A DNA stretch of 64,000 nt from Bacteroidales bacterium (GTDB lineage Bacteria > Bacteroidota > Bacteroidia > Bacteroidales > F082), in assembly GCA_016291135.1 (NCBI GenBank), contig JAEFAE010000007.1, positions 1-64,000 on the forward strand, in the 5' to 3' direction. Under the pieces are notes generated by a model that was not told the DNA's origin, searched no databases, and worked only from the letters and a program-made list of their open reading frames with translations. Shown piece after piece: positions 1 to 8,266 of this stretch; the first letter of the stretch is position 1, and each line of letters opens with the position of its first letter. Both the position numbers and the translations under genes were made by a program.

Positions 1-71
1 TAAATGTTGTCATTCAGCTGGACCTTACGGCCGGTGTCTTCGCCTTTGATGTTATAAACTGTTAACTCCAT
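1..71 (-). CDS. rplD: 50S ribosomal protein L4, N-terminal fragment
   Basis: The gene enters the window only with its first 23 codons. The translated start reads [20 protein letters not shown], which is the typical Bacteroidota L4 beginning. L4 is an early-assembling 23S rRNA-binding protein of the large subunit whose extended loop lines the peptide exit tunnel. Its ATG (69-71) lies inside the last codons of rplC, so the two genes overlap by 10 bp and are probably translationally coupled. The rest lies beyond the left edge of the window. Confidence 0.93.
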   Translation of the reverse strand, partial: MELTVYNIKGEDTGRKVQLNDNI

Positions 72-691
72 CTCTCAATCATTAAATATCCATTCTTGTG
101 GCCCGGAACAGCGCCCTTCACCACCAACAAATTCTTGCTTGCATCGATCTTCACGATCTGCAAGTTCGTTACTTTAACTTTGTGGTTACCCATCTGGCCG
201 CCCATGCGCAATCCTTTGAACACTCTCGAAGGATAAGCGCAAGCACCGATGGAACCCGGTTTTCTCAAACGGTTGTGCTGACCGTGAGTTGCTTGACCAA
301 CGCCATTGAAATGATGACGTTTCACAACGCCTTGGAAGCCCTTACCTTTGCTGATGCCACTGACATCGACAAATTCGCCTTCCATAAAGACGTCGACGGT
401 TAACGTTTCGCCTAACTGTTTTCTGTGGCCTTCTTCGAAACGGGAAAATTCACGCACCAGCTTTTTAGGAGTCGTGTTGGCCATGGCAAAGTGACCCTGC
501 TCGGCCTTGGAGGTGTTCTTCACCTTCTTCTCGTCGAAACCTAACTGGATGGCGCTATAACCGTCTTTCTCTACTGTTCTGACTTGGGTGACCACACACG
601 GACCCGCCTCGATCACCGTAACGGGGATCATCTTGCCGGCTTCGTCGTAGATGCTCGTCATCCCAATCTTTTTTCCTAGTAATCCTGACAT
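62..691 (-). CDS. rplC: 50S ribosomal protein L3
   Basis: A 209-residue protein of the normal length for bacterial L3, which binds 23S rRNA near the peptidyl-transferase centre and nucleates 50S assembly. The N-terminus ([20 protein letters not shown]) and the central stretch [20 protein letters not shown] followed by [12 protein letters not shown] are diagnostic. The position corresponding to the glutamine methylated by PrmB in E. coli (GSIGQNQ) reads GSIGACA here, as I recall for Bacteroides L3, so that modification is unlikely. It is the fifth gene of the rpsL-rpsG-fusA-rpsJ-rplC-rplD operon and overlaps rplD. Confidence 0.98.
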   Translation of the reverse strand: MSGLLGKKIGMTSIYDEAGKMIPVTVIEAGPCVVTQVRTVEKDGYSAIQLGFDEKKVKNTSKAEQGHFAMANTTPKKLVREFSRFEEGHRKQLGETLTVDVFMEGEFVDVSGISKGKGFQGVVKRHHFNGVGQATHGQHNRLRKPGSIGACAYPSRVFKGLRMGGQMGNHKVKVTNLQIVKIDASKNLLVVKGAVPGHKNGYLMIERWS

Positions 692-727
692 TGCTACTTA
701 GCTTTAATTTTTTGTACTAGATAGGTT

Positions 728-1033
728 TTACAATTTGATTTCTACTTCCACACCACTGGGGAGCTCCAGCTTCATCAGTGCGTCGATCGTCTGCGAAGTC
801 GAGTTGTAAATGTCGAGCAAACGCTTGTAGGTGGAGAGCTCGAACTGTTCTCTCGATTTCTTGTGAACGAAAGTGGAACGCAACACGGTGTAGATCTTCT
901 TGTTGGTCGGCAACGGAATGGGACCGCTGACAACTGCTCCAGTCAACTTAATCGTGTTCACAATCTTCTGGGCTGATTTGTCAACCAAGTTGTGATCATG
1001 CGATTTCAATTTAATTCTAATTCTCTGGCTCAC
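728..1033 (-). CDS. rpsJ: 30S ribosomal protein S10
   Basis: A 101-residue S10 (NusE), with the conserved opening [20 protein letters not shown] and the segment [11 protein letters not shown]10 is part of the 30S head and, together with NusB, of antitermination complexes. The only start matching the family N-terminus is a GTG (1031-1033); no ATG is available in frame just upstream. It follows fusA directly without an intervening tuf gene and begins the S10-type part of the cluster; the 36-bp gap to rplC shows no terminator, so the genes are likely cotranscribed. Confidence 0.98.
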   Translation of the reverse strand: MSQRIRIKLKSHDHNLVDKSAQKIVNTIKLTGAVVSGPIPLPTNKKIYTVLRSTFVHKKSREQFELSTYKRLLDIYNSTSQTIDALMKLELPSGVEVEIKL

Positions 1034-1061
1034 AATAATTATTATTTATAGTTTGTCTTTC

Positions 1062-3188
1062 TTAATAGATGAAATATAGTCCTTTCGCTTTCTTGATCAC
1101 CACATCGGCAATGGCTTCCGGCACCGGGGCGTAATGGCTGATTTCCATGTTGAACGTGGCGCGGCCCGAAGTGATCGAGCGCAGGGTGGTGATGTATCCG
1201 AACATCTCCGCCAGCGGCACGTCCGCCTTGATGATCTGGTAGCCAATGTTTGCGTTGACCTCACGCAAGATGGATCTCTTCTTGTTCAAATCGCCCGTGA
1301 CATCACCAATATATTCGTCAGGGCAGTGAATCTCGACTCGCATGATCGGTTCCGTCAACACCGGACCCGCCTTCAGACCGGCCTCCTTGAAGCCGATGTG
1401 GGCGGCGGATTCGAAGGAAAGCGCATCGCTGTCGACCGGATGGAACGAACCATCGGTCACCACCACTTTCACGCTGTCCACCGGGAATCCTGCCAGCACG
1501 CCATTGGAGATGGCTCCCTTGAAGCCTTTCTCGATGGCCGGGATGTATTCGCGCGGAATGGCGCCATTCTTCACTTCGTCAACAAACTGCAACCCCGTAA
1601 CACCCTCGTCTGCAGGACCCATTGTAAACACGATATCAGCGAATTTCCCTTTTCCACCGGTCTGTTTTTTATAGACTTCACGATGCTGAATTGTGTGAGT
1701 AAAGGTTTCCTTGTAAGCGACCTGTGGACGACCCTGGTTGACTTCAACGCCAAATTCTCTTCTGAGACGGTCGATAATGATATCAAGGTGTAATTCGCCC
1801 ATACCGGACAAGATGGTCTGTCCTGAGTTTTCGTCGAGGTGTACGAACAAAGTGGGATCCTCCTCCACCAACTTGGCGAGCGAGGTCTCCATCTTTTCGA
1901 TGTCTGCAGTTGCTTTCGGCTCGATCGCGATGTTCACCACCGGGTCGGGGAACTGGATGTTCTCCAGCACCAGCGGTTTGTTCTCCACGGTCAAGGTATC
2001 ACCGGTACGGATGGTCTTGAAGCCCACGGCGGCGCCAATGTCACCGGCGGAAATCGATTCCAGCGGGTTTTGCTTGTTGGCGTGCATCTGAACGATCTTG
2101 GCGATGCGTTCGCGTTTGCCCGTGGAGGCATTCAAGACGGTCTCGCCGGCTTTGAGCGTGCCGGAATAGACGCGGAAGAAACAAAGACGGCCGACAAAGG
2201 GATCCGTAGCGATCTTGAACGCCAGGGCGCAGAAGGGACCCTCCGGGTCGGCCATGCGCACTTCCTCTTTCTCGGTCTTGGGGTTGATGCCCGTCACGTG
2301 ATCGACGTCGAGCGGACTGGGCAGGTAGTTGACGATGCCGTCGAGCAGCATCTGAACGCCTTTGTTCTTGAAGGAAGCACCGCAGAACACAGGGCAGATC
2401 CGAAGCTCCAGCGTCGCTTTGCGAATTTGGGCAATCAGTTCTTCTTCCGTGATGCTCTCGGGGTCTTCCATGAACTTGTCAAACAAGGCCTCATTGTCTT
2501 CGGCGGCGCCTTCGAGAATCATGGAGCGGTAGCGGGCTACGTCTTCCTTCATGTCCTCGGGAACCGGCACCTCCTCAAAATGGGAGCCGTTGTCTTCCTC
2601 GTCCCACACGTAGGCTTTGTTTTTCAGCAGATCGACCACGCCGACGAAATCGTCTTCGGCGCCGATGGGCAGCTGAAGCGCAACAGGATTGGCATGCAAG
2701 CGTTCGCGGATCTGGTCGATGACCTTGTAGAAATCCGCGCCGGCACGGTCCATCTTGTTCACAAAGCAGATGCGGGGCACGTTGTACCTGTTAGCCTGGC
2801 GCCACACGGTCTCGGACTGGGGCTCAACGCCACCGACCGCACAGAAGATGGCAATCGCGCCATCGAGGACGCGGAGCGAGCGCTCCACCTCCACTGTGAA
2901 GTCGACGTGACCGGGCGTATCGATGATGTTGATCTTGTACGCCTCGTTGTTGAGATGCCAGAACACCGTCGTGGCGGCCGAAGTGATGGTGATTCCACGT
3001 TCCTGCTCCTGGACCATCCAGTCCATGGTGGCAGCACCGTCGTGAACCTCACCGATCTTATGGCTGCGTCCCGTATAATAGAGGATACGCTCCGTCGTCG
3101 TGGTCTTACCGGCATCGATGTGAGCCATGATGCCGATATTCCGCGTGAGGCAGAGGTTGTTCATATTATGTTCGGTGACGTTTGCCAT
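1062..3188 (-). CDS. fusA: Translation elongation factor G
   Basis: A 708-residue translational GTPase catalysing ribosomal translocation and, with RRF, recycling. The G domain shows the P-loop [12 protein letters not shown] (about residues 22-33), the switch I stretch [15 protein letters not shown] and NKMD. Domains II-V follow, with the domain IV loop (residues about 490-600) and the C-terminal [16 protein letters not shown] region. Full length, no truncation. It sits 25 bp after rpsG in the str operon. A fusA2-like divergent paralogue can be excluded by the high conservation and the ribosomal operon context. Confidence 0.99.
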   Translation of the reverse strand: MANVTEHNMNNLCLTRNIGIMAHIDAGKTTTTERILYYTGRSHKIGEVHDGAATMDWMVQEQERGITITSAATTVFWHLNNEAYKINIIDTPGHVDFTVEVERSLRVLDGAIAIFCAVGGVEPQSETVWRQANRYNVPRICFVNKMDRAGADFYKVIDQIRERLHANPVALQLPIGAEDDFVGVVDLLKNKAYVWDEEDNGSHFEEVPVPEDMKEDVARYRSMILEGAAEDNEALFDKFMEDPESITEEELIAQIRKATLELRICPVFCGASFKNKGVQMLLDGIVNYLPSPLDVDHVTGINPKTEKEEVRMADPEGPFCALAFKIATDPFVGRLCFFRVYSGTLKAGETVLNASTGKRERIAKIVQMHANKQNPLESISAGDIGAAVGFKTIRTGDTLTVENKPLVLENIQFPDPVVNIAIEPKATADIEKMETSLAKLVEEDPTLFVHLDENSGQTILSGMGELHLDIIIDRLRREFGVEVNQGRPQVAYKETFTHTIQHREVYKKQTGGKGKFADIVFTMGPADEGVTGLQFVDEVKNGAIPREYIPAIEKGFKGAISNGVLAGFPVDSVKVVVTDGSFHPVDSDALSFESAAHIGFKEAGLKAGPVLTEPIMRVEIHCPDEYIGDVTGDLNKKRSILREVNANIGYQIIKADVPLAEMFGYITTLRSITSGRATFNMEISHYAPVPEAIADVVIKKAKGLYFIY

Positions 3189-3213
3189 GATCTTCTATAT
3201 TCTATAAGGTGTA

Positions 3214-3681
3214 TTAGAATCTGAAGTGCGAGAAGGCCTTGTTGGCATCGGCCATTCTGTGGATCTCTTCCTTCTTCTTGAAAGCAGAACCTTCTTCCTT
3301 GTAGGCTTGCATGATCTCGGAAGCGAGCTTGAGGGCCATCGACTTCTCGTGACGTTTACGAGCGTAGTTGATCAGGTTCTTCATACCGATCGACTGCTTA
3401 CGGGCAGGACGGATCTCTGAAGGAATCTGGAAGGTGGCACCACCGATACGGCGGCTGCGGACCTCGACCTGAGGAGTGACGTTGGCCAGGGCCTTCTTCC
3501 ACACCTCGACAGGATTCTCATTGAGCTTCTGCTCGATGATGTCCATCGCTTCGTAGAAAATCTCGTAAGCCAGATTCTTCTTGCCTTTCAGCATGATGTT
3601 GTTCACAAACTTGGTGACCAGCACATCGTTGTACTTAGGATCTGGAAGAATGATTCTCTTCTTTGGTTTCGCTTTTCTCAT
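3214..3681 (-). CDS. rpsG: 30S ribosomal protein S7
   Basis: A 155-residue S7, the protein that nucleates folding of the 16S rRNA 3' major domain and contacts the E-site tRNA. Conserved segments include [19 protein letters not shown], the beta-ribbon [18 protein letters not shown] and [20 protein letters not shown]. It lies between rpsL (38-bp gap) and fusA (25-bp gap) in the canonical str operon order, transcribed to the left. Confidence 0.99.
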   Translation of the reverse strand: MRKAKPKKRIILPDPKYNDVLVTKFVNNIMLKGKKNLAYEIFYEAMDIIEQKLNENPVEVWKKALANVTPQVEVRSRRIGGATFQIPSEIRPARKQSIGMKNLINYARKRHEKSMALKLASEIMQAYKEEGSAFKKKEEIHRMADANKAFSHFRF

Positions 3682-3719
3682 TTCTCAAATAGTCTTAATT
3701 TACTACTTTTACTTGCCTC

Positions 3720-4109
3720 TTACTTCTTTGCGGCGGTTTTCTTAGGTCTCTTGGCACCGTATTTCGATCTGCGCTGACGACGTCCGTCAACACCGGAGGT
3801 GTCCAACGCACCACGGATGATGTGGTAACGCACACCCGGAAGATCCTTCACACGGCCTCCTCTGATCATCACGATAGAGTGCTCCTGCAGGTTATGACCT
3901 TCGCCCGGGATGTAGGCGTTGACCTCTTTCTGGTTGGTCAAGCGGACCCTGGCCACCTTTCTCATGGCTGAGTTAGGCTTTTTAGGGGTTGTCGTGTAAA
4001 CACGAACACACACGCCACGGCGCTGCGGACATGAATCCAATGCTGGTGACTTACTCTTGTCGATCAATTTTTGGCGCCCTTTGCGCACTAATTGTTGAAT
4101 AGTCGGCAT
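3720..4109 (-). CDS. rpsL: 30S ribosomal protein S12
   Basis: A 129-residue S12, the decoding-centre protein and first gene of the operon. The segments [20 protein letters not shown] and [20 protein letters not shown] are intact. The lysines at the positions where classical streptomycin-resistance substitutions occur (the TPKKPNS and RVKDLPG motifs) are both wild type. The C-terminus carries the usual basic tail [17 protein letters not shown]. Expression appears to start from a strong promoter about 270 bp upstream (4383-4413). Confidence 0.99.
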   Translation of the reverse strand: MPTIQQLVRKGRQKLIDKSKSPALDSCPQRRGVCVRVYTTTPKKPNSAMRKVARVRLTNQKEVNAYIPGEGHNLQEHSIVMIRGGRVKDLPGVRYHIIRGALDTSGVDGRRQRRSKYGAKRPKKTAAKK

Positions 4110-4382
4110 TTTGTTAGGTTTAAGTTTTTGTTGTTTGTTTTAATCCTATTTTTTTGGACAAATATTTCTTTGCTCAAGCTGAACAACAGCTCAAGATTCA
4201 TGCTTTTCAAGATGTAGTCAGGGAGATAGTAAGCCCATTAGCGGCTTGAAGTCTATAAACCCACGATGCCATTCTTCTTCTCGACCTTGCGTCGCGCATC
4301 GCGCAGAGACCTATAACGGTTTAGTTTTCAGGTCCCCGACCATATCTATTCAAAAGGATAAACCTTTCACTAATTCAGCGGC
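4110..4382 (-). promoter_or_regulatory. Untranslated leader of the str ribosomal operon
   Basis: Between the promoter at 4383-4413 and the rpsL ATG lie about 265 nt without a credible gene. On the minus strand the leader contains short inverted repeats, among them GCGC-GAT-GCGC (around 4290-4303) and AGCTG-TTGTT-CAGCT (around 4180-4195), and ends in an A/C-rich unstructured tract just before the start codon. A leader of this length in front of a ribosomal operon is often a site of feedback control. I do not recognise a known family, and the function is inferred only from length and position. Confidence 0.4.
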
Positions 4383-4413
4383 GCAAAAGTACAACAATTT
4401 CCTTTACCAGCAA
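4383..4413 (-). promoter_or_regulatory. Promoter of the str operon
   Basis: On the minus strand a perfect Bacteroidota -7 box TACTTTTGC (4383-4391) is preceded by exactly 19 bp and a TTG -33 box (4411-4413). The surrounding DNA is AT-rich and there is no closer match between it and rpsL, so this is the best candidate for the operon promoter. Confidence 0.75.
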
Positions 4414-4674
4414 GCGTTTTCGAGATTTTTTTTCGAAAAAAGTTAGAAATATATTATTTAGCTGATTTATAGGTAATTAAGCGTATAACACCCGCTTTTT
4501 TACCCCAATATACCCCGAAATAAACAGCCTTCACGACGGAAAACAGGCACCATCGCGTAAAAATTCGACGCAAAATCAAGCGAAATTTTAGAAAAAACGA
4601 TCGGGATTTTAGGAAAAACGGATCGTGACAACCCCGGCGGGGTTGGCTGTCGGCAGCCCAGGGCGGATCGAAAA
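4414..4674. other. Gene-free AT-rich spacer
   Basis: About 260 bp lie between the str promoter and the end of the next minus-strand gene. I see no credible gene. The stretch contains a degenerate direct repeat (TTTTAG-A/G-AAAAACG-ATCG at 4586-4602 and 4607-4625) and, at its right end, the double hairpin listed separately. Confidence 0.5.
4630..4658 (-). terminator. Possible terminator of the small gene at 4675-5004
   Basis: Two adjacent hairpins on the minus strand, GGCTG-CCGA-CAGCC (4645-4658) and AACCCC-GCC-GGGGTT (4630-4644), lie just beyond the stop codon of the upstream gene. The T-run comes only some 10 nt further on, so this is a weak rather than a textbook intrinsic terminator. Confidence 0.35.
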
Positions 4675-5004
4675 TCAATATTTCACGAAACGGTCCTCAC
4701 CGTTGCTCAACCCGAGCAGCGGGCTTCGTCCGAACAGCAGGAAGATCTTATGATCCCAAATCAGTTCCCACAACACTCGGCTCACGCGCACCTGATCCTC
4801 GGGGGCGATCTCGCTGCTGGTGTGGATCACCACGCCGGAATCCTTGACCATCTTTTCCTGTTCGGCCAGTTGGAGAATCTGGTAGCAGAGGTTGACAAAA
4901 GTGATGCCCAGGGTATTCTCACGACCCTCCATCACCATGAGGATCACATCGCGCAGTTTGTTGTTGTCGTAGAGGATGTGTACGGGATTGGAATCAATAT
5001 TCAT
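4675..5004 (-). CDS. Uncharacterised small protein
   Basis: A 109-residue soluble-looking protein beginning MNIDSNPVHILYDNNKLRDV. The reading frame stays open further upstream, but a perfect promoter (5032-5062) lies within that extension, so the ATG at 5002-5004 is the sensible start. There is no signal peptide or membrane segment. The sequence has helical, hydrophobic-heptad character (LCYQILQLAEQEKMV; VLWELIWDHKIFLLFG). I do not recognise the family. It is divergently transcribed from the small membrane protein at 5119 and may share regulation with it. Confidence 0.7.
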   Translation of the reverse strand: MNIDSNPVHILYDNNKLRDVILMVMEGRENTLGITFVNLCYQILQLAEQEKMVKDSGVVIHTSSEIAPEDQVRVSRVLWELIWDHKIFLLFGRSPLLGLSNGEDRFVKY

Positions 5005-5031
5005 AAGGCAGTGTTGTTTGTTACTTGGGAA

Positions 5032-5062
5032 CAAATATAACAAAAAAAACGATTCTCCCAAA
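5032..5062 (-). promoter_or_regulatory. Promoter of the small protein gene at 4675-5004
   Basis: The minus strand reads TTTG (5059-5062), 19 bp, then TATATTTG (5032-5039), an exact match to the Bacteroidota consensus. The start codon follows about 28 bp downstream, which fixes the gene start. Confidence 0.8.
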
Positions 5063-5091
5063 CCAACCCGCAAAAAATGATTGAATTTTGT

Positions 5092-5100
5092 TATTTTTGC
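5092..5100 (+). promoter_or_regulatory. -7 box for the small membrane protein and lpdA
   Basis: TATTTTTGC is a perfect -7 element 18 bp upstream of the ATG at 5119. No TTTG is found 19-21 bp further upstream, so only half of the promoter is recognisable. Confidence 0.55.
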
Positions 5101-5118
5101 ACCATTAATATAATACAC

Positions 5119-5304
5119 ATGGTCAAGAGCCTGCTTTTTATCTGGATGGTGGCCGTCGTCGCCTTTTTCGCGCTTTGGGCCCTTATCGCGCTGTTAGTTA
5201 GACGTATCAGCGAAAAGAAGGAAGCCCAAAAACAGCGGGAAGAAACCACTTTGGAAGAAGCCGACGCCATAAAAGCTCCAGAAAACGAAGCCGGCCATGA
5301 ATAA
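5119..5304 (+). CDS. Small single-pass membrane protein
   Basis: A 61-residue protein with one hydrophobic helix (LLFIWMVAVVAFFALWALIA, residues about 4-23) followed by LLVRR and a highly charged Lys/Glu-rich tail (SEKKEAQKQREETTLEEADA). The positive-inside rule suggests a short periplasmic N-terminus and a cytoplasmic tail. The family is unknown to me. It is 34 bp upstream of lpdA with no terminator between them, so it is probably cotranscribed. The start was chosen because the -7 box at 5092-5100 excludes the longer frame. Confidence 0.7.
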   Translation: MVKSLLFIWMVAVVAFFALWALIALLVRRISEKKEAQKQREETTLEEADAIKAPENEAGHE

Positions 5305-5338
5305 AACAACACGCAATTTTTAACCCTTTAGATCAAAT

Positions 5339-6730
5339 ATGAAATACGACGTCATCGTTATCGGCAGCGGCCCGGGAGGCTATGTGGCTGCCATCAGAGC
5401 ATCACAACTGGGAAAGAAAACCGCTGTGGTCGAGAAGGCCGAAGTGGGCGGCATCTGCCTCAACTGGGGCTGCATCCCGACCAAGGCCCTGCTGAAGAGC
5501 GCCCAGGTATATACGTATATGAAACACGCCGAGAACTACGGCATCAAGGTGGAAGGCGAAGTGAAACCCGACATGGAAGCCGTCGTGGCCCGCAGCCGCG
5601 GCGTGGCCGAGACCATGAGCAAGGGCGTGCAGTTCCTCCTCAAGAAAAACAACGTGGAGGTCCTCGCCGGCTACGGACGCCTCACCGCCGACAAGCAGGT
5701 GTCGGTGACCGACGCCGAGGGCAACGTGACGTTGCACGAGGCGGACCACATCATCCTCGCCACCGGCTCCCGCGTACGCGAGTTGCCCGCCCTGCCCATC
5801 GACGGCAAAAAGATCATCGGCTACCGCCAGGCCCTGGTACTCGACAAGCTGCCCGAGAGCATGGTGGTGGTAGGCTCTGGCGCCATCGGCTCCGAGTTCG
5901 CCTTCTTCTTCACCTCGATGGGCGTGAAAGTCACCCTCGTGGAGTTCCTGCCCAACGTGGTGCCCAACGAAGACGAGGAGGTGTCCAAACAGGTGGAGCG
6001 CTCCTTCAAGAAACTCAAGATGACCGTGATGACCGAAGCCTCGGTGACCCACGTGGACACCACGGGCGACAAGTGCGTCTGCACCATCAGCACCAAGAAA
6101 GGCGACAAGACCGTGGAGGCCGACATCGTGCTCTCCGCCGTCGGCGTGCAGACCAACATCGACGACCTGGGCTTGGAAACCCTGGGCATCGCCACCGAAC
6201 GGGGCAAGGTGATCGTGGACGAATGGTACCGCACCAACGTGCCGGGGGTGTATGCCATCGGCGACATCGTGCATGGACCCGCCCTGGCCCACAAGGCCGA
6301 CCACGAGGCCACCATCTGCGTGGAGAAGCTCTGCGGCCTCGACCCGAAGCCCTTGAACTACGCCAACATCCCGGGATGCACCTACACCACACCGGAGATC
6401 GCCTCCGTCGGCCTGAGCGAAGCGAAGGCCGTAGCCGCAGGCTATGAGGTGAAGATCGGCAAGTTCCCCTTCACCGCCTCCGGAAAAGCCACCGCTGCCG
6501 GCAACCGCGACGGTTTCATCAAAGTCGTCTTCGACGCCAAGACCGGCGACTGGCTGGGCTGCCATATGGTCGGCGACAACGTCACCGAGATGGTCGCCGC
6601 CGCCGTGCTCTGCCGTGAGCTGGGCGCCAAGGGCGAAGACATCATCCACGCCGTGTTCCCCCACCCCACCATGTCGGAAGGCATCATGGAGGCGGCGGCG
6701 GCGGCCTATAACGAATGCGTGCATCTGTAA
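5339..6730 (+). CDS. lpdA: Dihydrolipoyl dehydrogenase (E3)
   Basis: A 463-residue FAD-dependent pyridine nucleotide disulfide oxidoreductase that reoxidises dihydrolipoamide in 2-oxoacid dehydrogenase complexes or the glycine cleavage system. The N-terminal FAD site is VIGSGPGGYVAA, the redox-active disulfide is GGICLNWGCIPTK (Cys40/Cys45), the NAD fold is VVVGSGAIGSEFA and the second FAD motif VYAIGDIV. The C-terminal dimerisation domain contains the catalytic His-Glu motif HAVFPHPTMSEG. Length and motifs are complete. No E1 or E2 gene is nearby, so the complex it serves cannot be read from context. Confidence 0.96.
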   Translation: MKYDVIVIGSGPGGYVAAIRASQLGKKTAVVEKAEVGGICLNWGCIPTKALLKSAQVYTYMKHAENYGIKVEGEVKPDMEAVVARSRGVAETMSKGVQFLLKKNNVEVLAGYGRLTADKQVSVTDAEGNVTLHEADHIILATGSRVRELPALPIDGKKIIGYRQALVLDKLPESMVVVGSGAIGSEFAFFFTSMGVKVTLVEFLPNVVPNEDEEVSKQVERSFKKLKMTVMTEASVTHVDTTGDKCVCTISTKKGDKTVEADIVLSAVGVQTNIDDLGLETLGIATERGKVIVDEWYRTNVPGVYAIGDIVHGPALAHKADHEATICVEKLCGLDPKPLNYANIPGCTYTTPEIASVGLSEAKAVAAGYEVKIGKFPFTASGKATAAGNRDGFIKVVFDAKTGDWLGCHMVGDNVTEMVAAAVLCRELGAKGEDIIHAVFPHPTMSEGIMEAAAAAYNECVHL

Positions 6731-6738
6731 GAATTAAC

Positions 6739-7287
6739 ATGGAAATCATCGAAACCAAGATAAAAGATCTGTTGATCATCAAACCGGACGTGTTTCTGGA
6801 CGAGCGGGGCTATTTCTTCGAGAGCTACAACAAGCAACGTTTCCTTGAACATGGGCTGGACATGACTTTTGTCCAGGACAACGAGTCCCAGTCGACAAAA
6901 GGCGTGCTCCGCGGCCTGCATTTCCAGAAGCCGCCCTACGCCCAGGGCAAGCTGGTACGCGTGGTGAAAGGCGCCGTGATGGACGTGGCCGTCGACCTAC
7001 GCCAAGGCTCCCCCACCTACGGGCAATGGGAGTCGGTCGTGCTCACCGAAGGAAACAAGTTCATGTACTGGATCCCCGAAGGCTTCGCCCATGGCTTCGT
7101 CTGCCTCGAAGACCACTCCGTATTCACCTACAAATGCACCAACGTCTATAACAAAGCCTCCGAAGGCAGCCTTCGTTGGAACGACCCCGACCTGAACATC
7201 CAATGGAACATCGAAGACCCCATCCTGTCCGAGAAAGACAAAGCCTCCCCCTTGTTTAAAGACTTCGACACTCCATTTAATCTTTAA
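6739..7287 (+). CDS. rfbC: dTDP-4-dehydrorhamnose 3,5-epimerase
   Basis: A 182-residue cupin-type epimerase acting on dTDP-4-dehydro-6-deoxyglucose in dTDP-L-rhamnose synthesis for surface polysaccharides. Diagnostic segments are DERGYFFESYN, the catalytic-His motif RGLHFQ (His61), MDVAVDLRQGSPTYG and YWIPEGFAHGFVCLED. The ATG at 6739 is 8 bp after the lpdA stop and gives the standard family N-terminus. The other rhamnose genes (rfbA, rfbB, rfbD) are not in the window. The last codons (TTT AAT CTT TAA) merge into the TTTAAATC-like repeat that follows the gene. Confidence 0.95.
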   Translation: MEIIETKIKDLLIIKPDVFLDERGYFFESYNKQRFLEHGLDMTFVQDNESQSTKGVLRGLHFQKPPYAQGKLVRVVKGAVMDVAVDLRQGSPTYGQWESVVLTEGNKFMYWIPEGFAHGFVCLEDHSVFTYKCTNVYNKASEGSLRWNDPDLNIQWNIEDPILSEKDKASPLFKDFDTPFNL

Positions 7288-7318
7288 ATATTTGAATCTT
7301 AAATCTTTAAATAGAAAA
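7275..7318. repeat. TTTAAATC-like repeat words between genes
   Basis: The end of rfbC and the following 31 bp consist of variations of TTTAAATC/TTTAAATA. The same word occurs as three nearly exact copies at 15667-15696, also directly before a start codon. Confidence 0.6.
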
Positions 7319-8266
7319 ATGAGAACAAGAAACCTGCTGCTCGCCTGCGGCTTCGCCATTATATTAATAGGTGTGACCGCCGCCCTCACCTTTAGCATTG
7401 CCCAAAGTACCGACACCGTGCACGACGACGGCTTCTATGAATCGTTACCGCCCGACATGCTGGTCTTCGACCACATCGACCAGAACGCGCACGACATCAC
7501 CCTGCCCGACTCGATGACATTCTGCGGCGAGCCCATCCCCTTGGACCGTTTCTATGTCCGCGAGAGCCTCGAACGGGAGGTGTTGGTCAACAGCTACCTG
7601 CACTCCAGTACGCTGCTGATGCTCAAAAGGACCACCCGGTGGTTCCCCGTGCTGAAGCCCATCATGCAGAAAAACGGACTCCCCGACGACTTCATCTACC
7701 TGGCCATGATCGAGAGCGCCCTCACTAACGCGGTCTCCCCCTCCAAGGCGGTCGGCTTCTGGCAATTTTTGGAAGGCACCGGCAAGGAATACAAGCTGGA
7801 GATCAACAAAGAGGTCGACATGCGTTACAACCAGGAGCTGGAGACGGTGGCCGCCTGCAAGTTCCTGAAAGACTCCTATCGCCGTTGGGGCAGCTGGATC
7901 ACAGCGGCCGCCGCCTACAACTGCGGCAACGGAAGGATCAGCAAGACCATGGAAGAGCAGCGGGTCACCTCCTATTTCGACATGATCCTGCCCAACGAGA
8001 CGGAGCGTTACGTCTATCGGCTCTTGGCTTTCAAGCTCATCACCGAAGACCCGGCCAAATATGGCTTCCACATCAGTGACGCCGGTTGGTACCAGCCACT
8101 GGAATACAAGACCATCACCGTCACCGAGTCCATCCCCAACCTGGTGGATTTCGCCTTCGAACACGGCACCAACCTCAAGATGCTCAAGTATTACAACCCC
8201 TGGCTGCGAGGCAACTCGCTCACCATCTCGGAAGGCAACAGTTACAAGATCAAGCTTCCTAAATGA
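7319..8266 (+). CDS. Lytic transglycosylase (SLT domain)
   Basis: A 315-residue exported muramidase-type enzyme expected to cleave peptidoglycan glycan strands with 1,6-anhydro ring formation. Residues 8-28 form a signal peptide or anchor. The catalytic domain shows [20 protein letters not shown] with the catalytic Glu132-Ser, AVGFWQF, and [11 protein letters not shown], followed by the typical [15 protein letters not shown]. The C-terminal 60 residues resemble a degenerate LysM-like module ([18 protein letters not shown]). It resembles the MltD group but is short. Its stop overlaps the uvrA start (ATGA), indicating coupling. Confidence 0.88.
   Translation: MRTRNLLLACGFAIILIGVTAALTFSIAQSTDTVHDDGFYESLPPDMLVFDHIDQNAHDITLPDSMTFCGEPIPLDRFYVRESLEREVLVNSYLHSSTLLMLKRTTRWFPVLKPIMQKNGLPDDFIYLAMIESALTNAVSPSKAVGFWQFLEGTGKEYKLEINKEVDMRYNQELETVAACKFLKDSYRRWGSWITAAAAYNCGNGRISKTMEEQRVTSYFDMILPNETERYVYRLLAFKLITEDPAKYGFHISDAGWYQPLEYKTITVTESIPNLVDFAFEHGTNLKMLKYYNPWLRGNSLTISEGNSYKIKLPK

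Noticed and set aside
1839-3224. A 461-codon open frame antisense to fusA
   Set aside because: EF-G is unmistakable on the other strand, and the antisense product shows no recognisable domain.
4246-4446. A 66-codon plus-strand frame in the str leader
   Set aside because: It runs antisense across the str promoter and leader, without a start context or a recognisable protein pattern.
4454-4678. A 74-codon minus-strand frame
   Set aside because: AT-rich spacer with biased Phe/Arg/Lys composition and degenerate direct repeats; no promoter or motif.
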